Source: Haladaptatus sp. DJG-WS-42
GTDB taxonomy: Archaea > Halobacteriota > Halobacteria > Halobacteriales > Halococcaceae
Length of the DNA stretch: 64,000 nt
Assembly: GCF_037198285.1 (NCBI RefSeq)
Contig: NZ_CP147243.1
Location: 930,001-994,000, forward strand
Direction: 5' to 3'
Shown here: one piece after another, positions 62,404 through 64,000 of the stretch
How the letters are laid out: each line of letters begins with the position of its first letter
Numbering within the stretch: position 1 is the first letter of the stretch
Notes under the pieces: model-generated
The model's database searches: none
Told to the model about the DNA's origin: nothing
The model's input: the letters and a program-made list of their open reading frames with translations, nothing else
Made by a program: the position numbers and the translations under genes

Positions 62404-64000
62404 ATGAGTAACGATCTTTCACGACGTGACCAGGCCCGTGCACTTGCTCGAGTCGGACAGTTTCGACCGGCGTTGACTATCGGTATTATATGTCTCAGCG
62501 TGTTCGCGGCATTGCTGGAGGGTATCGGACTGAGCTTTTTGTTGCCGATTGTTGAGCTTGCACAGGGTTCTGGGAATATTGAGAATGCTGATGGGGTACT
62601 CGGTGTGTTTGTTTCCGTGTATCAGTTCGTCGGGGTTCCATTCTCACTTGAGACCGCAATTGTTGGCGTCGCAATTGCAATGGTTGTTCGCTACTCGTCG
62701 AGCTTTCTTGTGGCGTGGTTGAAGGCGGCGCTCCAGACCATATATGTCCGTGAATTGCAAACACGGGCATTCGACAATGCACTGAGTGCGAAAATCGGCT
62801 ACTTTGACGAGGAAGGATCCGACGATATCCTGAATGCAATCGTCACGCAGGCGACGTACGCTGGCCGCACGATCGAGTGGATCGTTAGAATTGTCGAGCA
62901 AGGATTCTTGAGTCTGATGTATCTAGCCGTTGCGCTATACTTTGCACCGTTGCTGACAGTCATTGCCGCCGTATTTCTCGGTGGCCTCACGGGTGTAGTT
63001 CGCGGCGTCCTTGAATCTGGATACGCTGTTGGTGATCGGGTTGCCGATGCGAATGAGCGACTCCAGCAGTCCGCCCAAGCGGGAACGCAGGGTATCCGCG
63101 ACGTGAAGCTGTTCGGTATGTCCGAAGAACTCTTCGCGGATTTCGAAGGTGCCGTCAATCAATTCGCGAACTCGACGATTGCGTTGCGTCGGAATCAGGC
63201 AGCAATCGATAATTTTTATCAGATGGTGACAGCGGTGACCGTCTTCGGACTTATCTACGTCGCAGTGGCAATTGCCTCAATGTCACTCGCTTCCTTGGGC
63301 GTGTTCTTGTTCGCCATGTTCCGGCTCGCCCCACGGGTGAGCACACTCAACAATCTCGTCTACAAACTTGAGGGAGACCTCCCACATCTCGTTCGTACAC
63401 AGGCGTTTATCGACGAACTGGATGACGAGGCGGAACCAGAAAGCGACGTCGAAAATCTCCCACAGAAAGTCGATCGGGTCGAGTTTTCAGATGTCTCCTT
63501 TTCATATACTGAAGACGAACGCGTCCTTCAGAACCTCTCATTCGACGTTGATAGCGGTGATTTCGTCGCGTTCGTTGGGTCATCAGGTGCTGGAAAATCA
63601 ACCATCGTTTCGTTGCTTACCAGGATGTACGAACCCAATTCAGGTGAGATTCGAGCGAACGGCATCCCTATTGATCGATTCGACATTGGCAAGTGGCGTT
63701 CTCGAATAGCGGTGGTTCGGCAGAATCCGTTCGTGTTTAACGACACACTGCGGTATAACGTGACGATTGGCAACCGCAATGCAACCCAGGAACAGATCGA
63801 ACGGGCGTGTGAAATCGCGCAGGTAACTGAATTCATCGAGAATCTCCCCAACGGGTATGATACCGTCCTCGGGGACAATGGGGTTCGACTGTCTGGCGGG
63901 CAGCGACAGCGAATCTCCATTGCCCGAGCCTTGTTAAAGGACGCCGACGTCCTTGTCCTTGACGAAGCGACGAGTGATCTCGACAGTACACTCGAAGAGC
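62404..64000 (+). CDS. ABC transporter, fused permease and ATPase (PglK/MsbA-like), cut by window edge
   Basis: At least 532 residues; the frame stays open at 64000. The N-terminal half holds about six membrane helices, starting with a PglK-like segment (CLSVFAALLEGIGLSFLLPIVELAQ in outline). The ATPase domain begins near residue 355 (VEFSDVSFSYTEDERVL), with Walker A GSSGAGKST, the Q-loop RQNPFVF, signature LSGGQRQR and Walker B VLVLDEATSDLDS. This fused layout fits flippases for lipid-linked oligosaccharides and MsbA-type exporters. It follows the low-GC GT4 gene after a 207-base gap, in which I see no gene. The final residues lie outside the window. Confidence 0.9.
   Translation, partial: MSNDLSRRDQARALARVGQFRPALTIGIICLSVFAALLEGIGLSFLLPIVELAQGSGNIENADGVLGVFVSVYQFVGVPFSLETAIVGVAIAMVVRYSSSFLVAWLKAALQTIYVRELQTRAFDNALSAKIGYFDEEGSDDILNAIVTQATYAGRTIEWIVRIVEQGFLSLMYLAVALYFAPLLTVIAAVFLGGLTGVVRGVLESGYAVGDRVADANERLQQSAQAGTQGIRDVKLFGMSEELFADFEGAVNQFANSTIALRRNQAAIDNFYQMVTAVTVFGLIYVAVAIASMSLASLGVFLFAMFRLAPRVSTLNNLVYKLEGDLPHLVRTQAFIDELDDEAEPESDVENLPQKVDRVEFSDVSFSYTEDERVLQNLSFDVDSGDFVAFVGSSGAGKSTIVSLLTRMYEPNSGEIRANGIPIDRFDIGKWRSRIAVVRQNPFVFNDTLRYNVTIGNRNATQEQIERACEIAQVTEFIENLPNGYDTVLGDNGVRLSGGQRQRISIARALLKDADVLVLDEATSDLDSTLEE

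Overview
The window reads as chromosomal DNA of a haloarchaeon (class Halobacteria). Most proteins are rich in Asp and Glu, GC is high over most of the length, many starts look leaderless (a TATA-like box about 25-35 bases before the ATG), secreted proteins carry Tat signals, often with a lipobox and Thr/Glu-rich spacers, and archaea-specific genes are present (archaeosine synthesis, TrmY, AglF/AglM, SAMP/MoaD-like protein, AglB/STT3-like protein). I cannot name the genus safely.

Region 1 (about 0-15.7 kb) is mainly housekeeping. RaSEA, ArcS and TgtA together give the full route from preQ0 to archaeosine at tRNA position 15. TrmY, which methylates pseudouridine 54, and a tRNA-Pro(CGG) gene lie nearby. 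An aldehyde ferredoxin oxidoreductase sits near a MoaD/SAMP-like protein that could serve pterin-cofactor synthesis. An M20 peptidase, a VanZ-like protein, a Nudix hydrolase, an inositol-monophosphatase-family enzyme, a GT-C-like membrane protein, a duplicated-domain protein and several small conserved-looking proteins fill the rest. Two extra fragments of the tRNA-Pro 3' end lie downstream of the intact gene and look like old integration scars.

Region 2 (15.7-27.6 kb) opens with an STT3/AglB-like protein and the UDP-glucuronate pair AglM and AglF. It continues with two anchored Thr-rich surface proteins flanking a malic enzyme, an MFS transporter, a Tat-exported aspartoacylase-like protein with a PKD-like tail, and a small winged-helix regulator.

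Region 3 (27.9-64 kb, running off the right edge) is a large surface-polysaccharide and cell-surface locus. It has four glycosyltransferase-like genes (GT2, DUF354/GT-B, two GT4), a polyprenyl-phosphate sugar transferase, two NAD-dependent sugar epimerases, a Wzx-like flippase and a PglK-like ABC exporter. Tailoring enzymes include an asparagine-synthase-like protein, an ATP-grasp ligase, a FkbM methyltransferase, another methyltransferase, a FemAB-type acyltransferase, two paralogous GNATs and a polysaccharide deacetylase. Extracytoplasmic proteins include a Kelch lipoprotein, two right-handed beta-helix-like proteins, an alginate-lyase-like lipoprotein and an alkaline-phosphatase-superfamily protein. 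A TrmB-type regulator sits inside the locus. Base composition changes several times, most sharply inside the sugar-transferase gene near 60.5 kb, which suggests assembly from exchanged pieces.

A reasonable working model is that AglF and AglM supply UDP-glucuronate, the epimerases diversify it, the glycosyltransferases build lipid-linked glycans, and the amide-forming enzymes may mask uronic-acid carboxylates before export. The last step is inference. No CRISPR array, rRNA gene or intact insertion sequence was seen.
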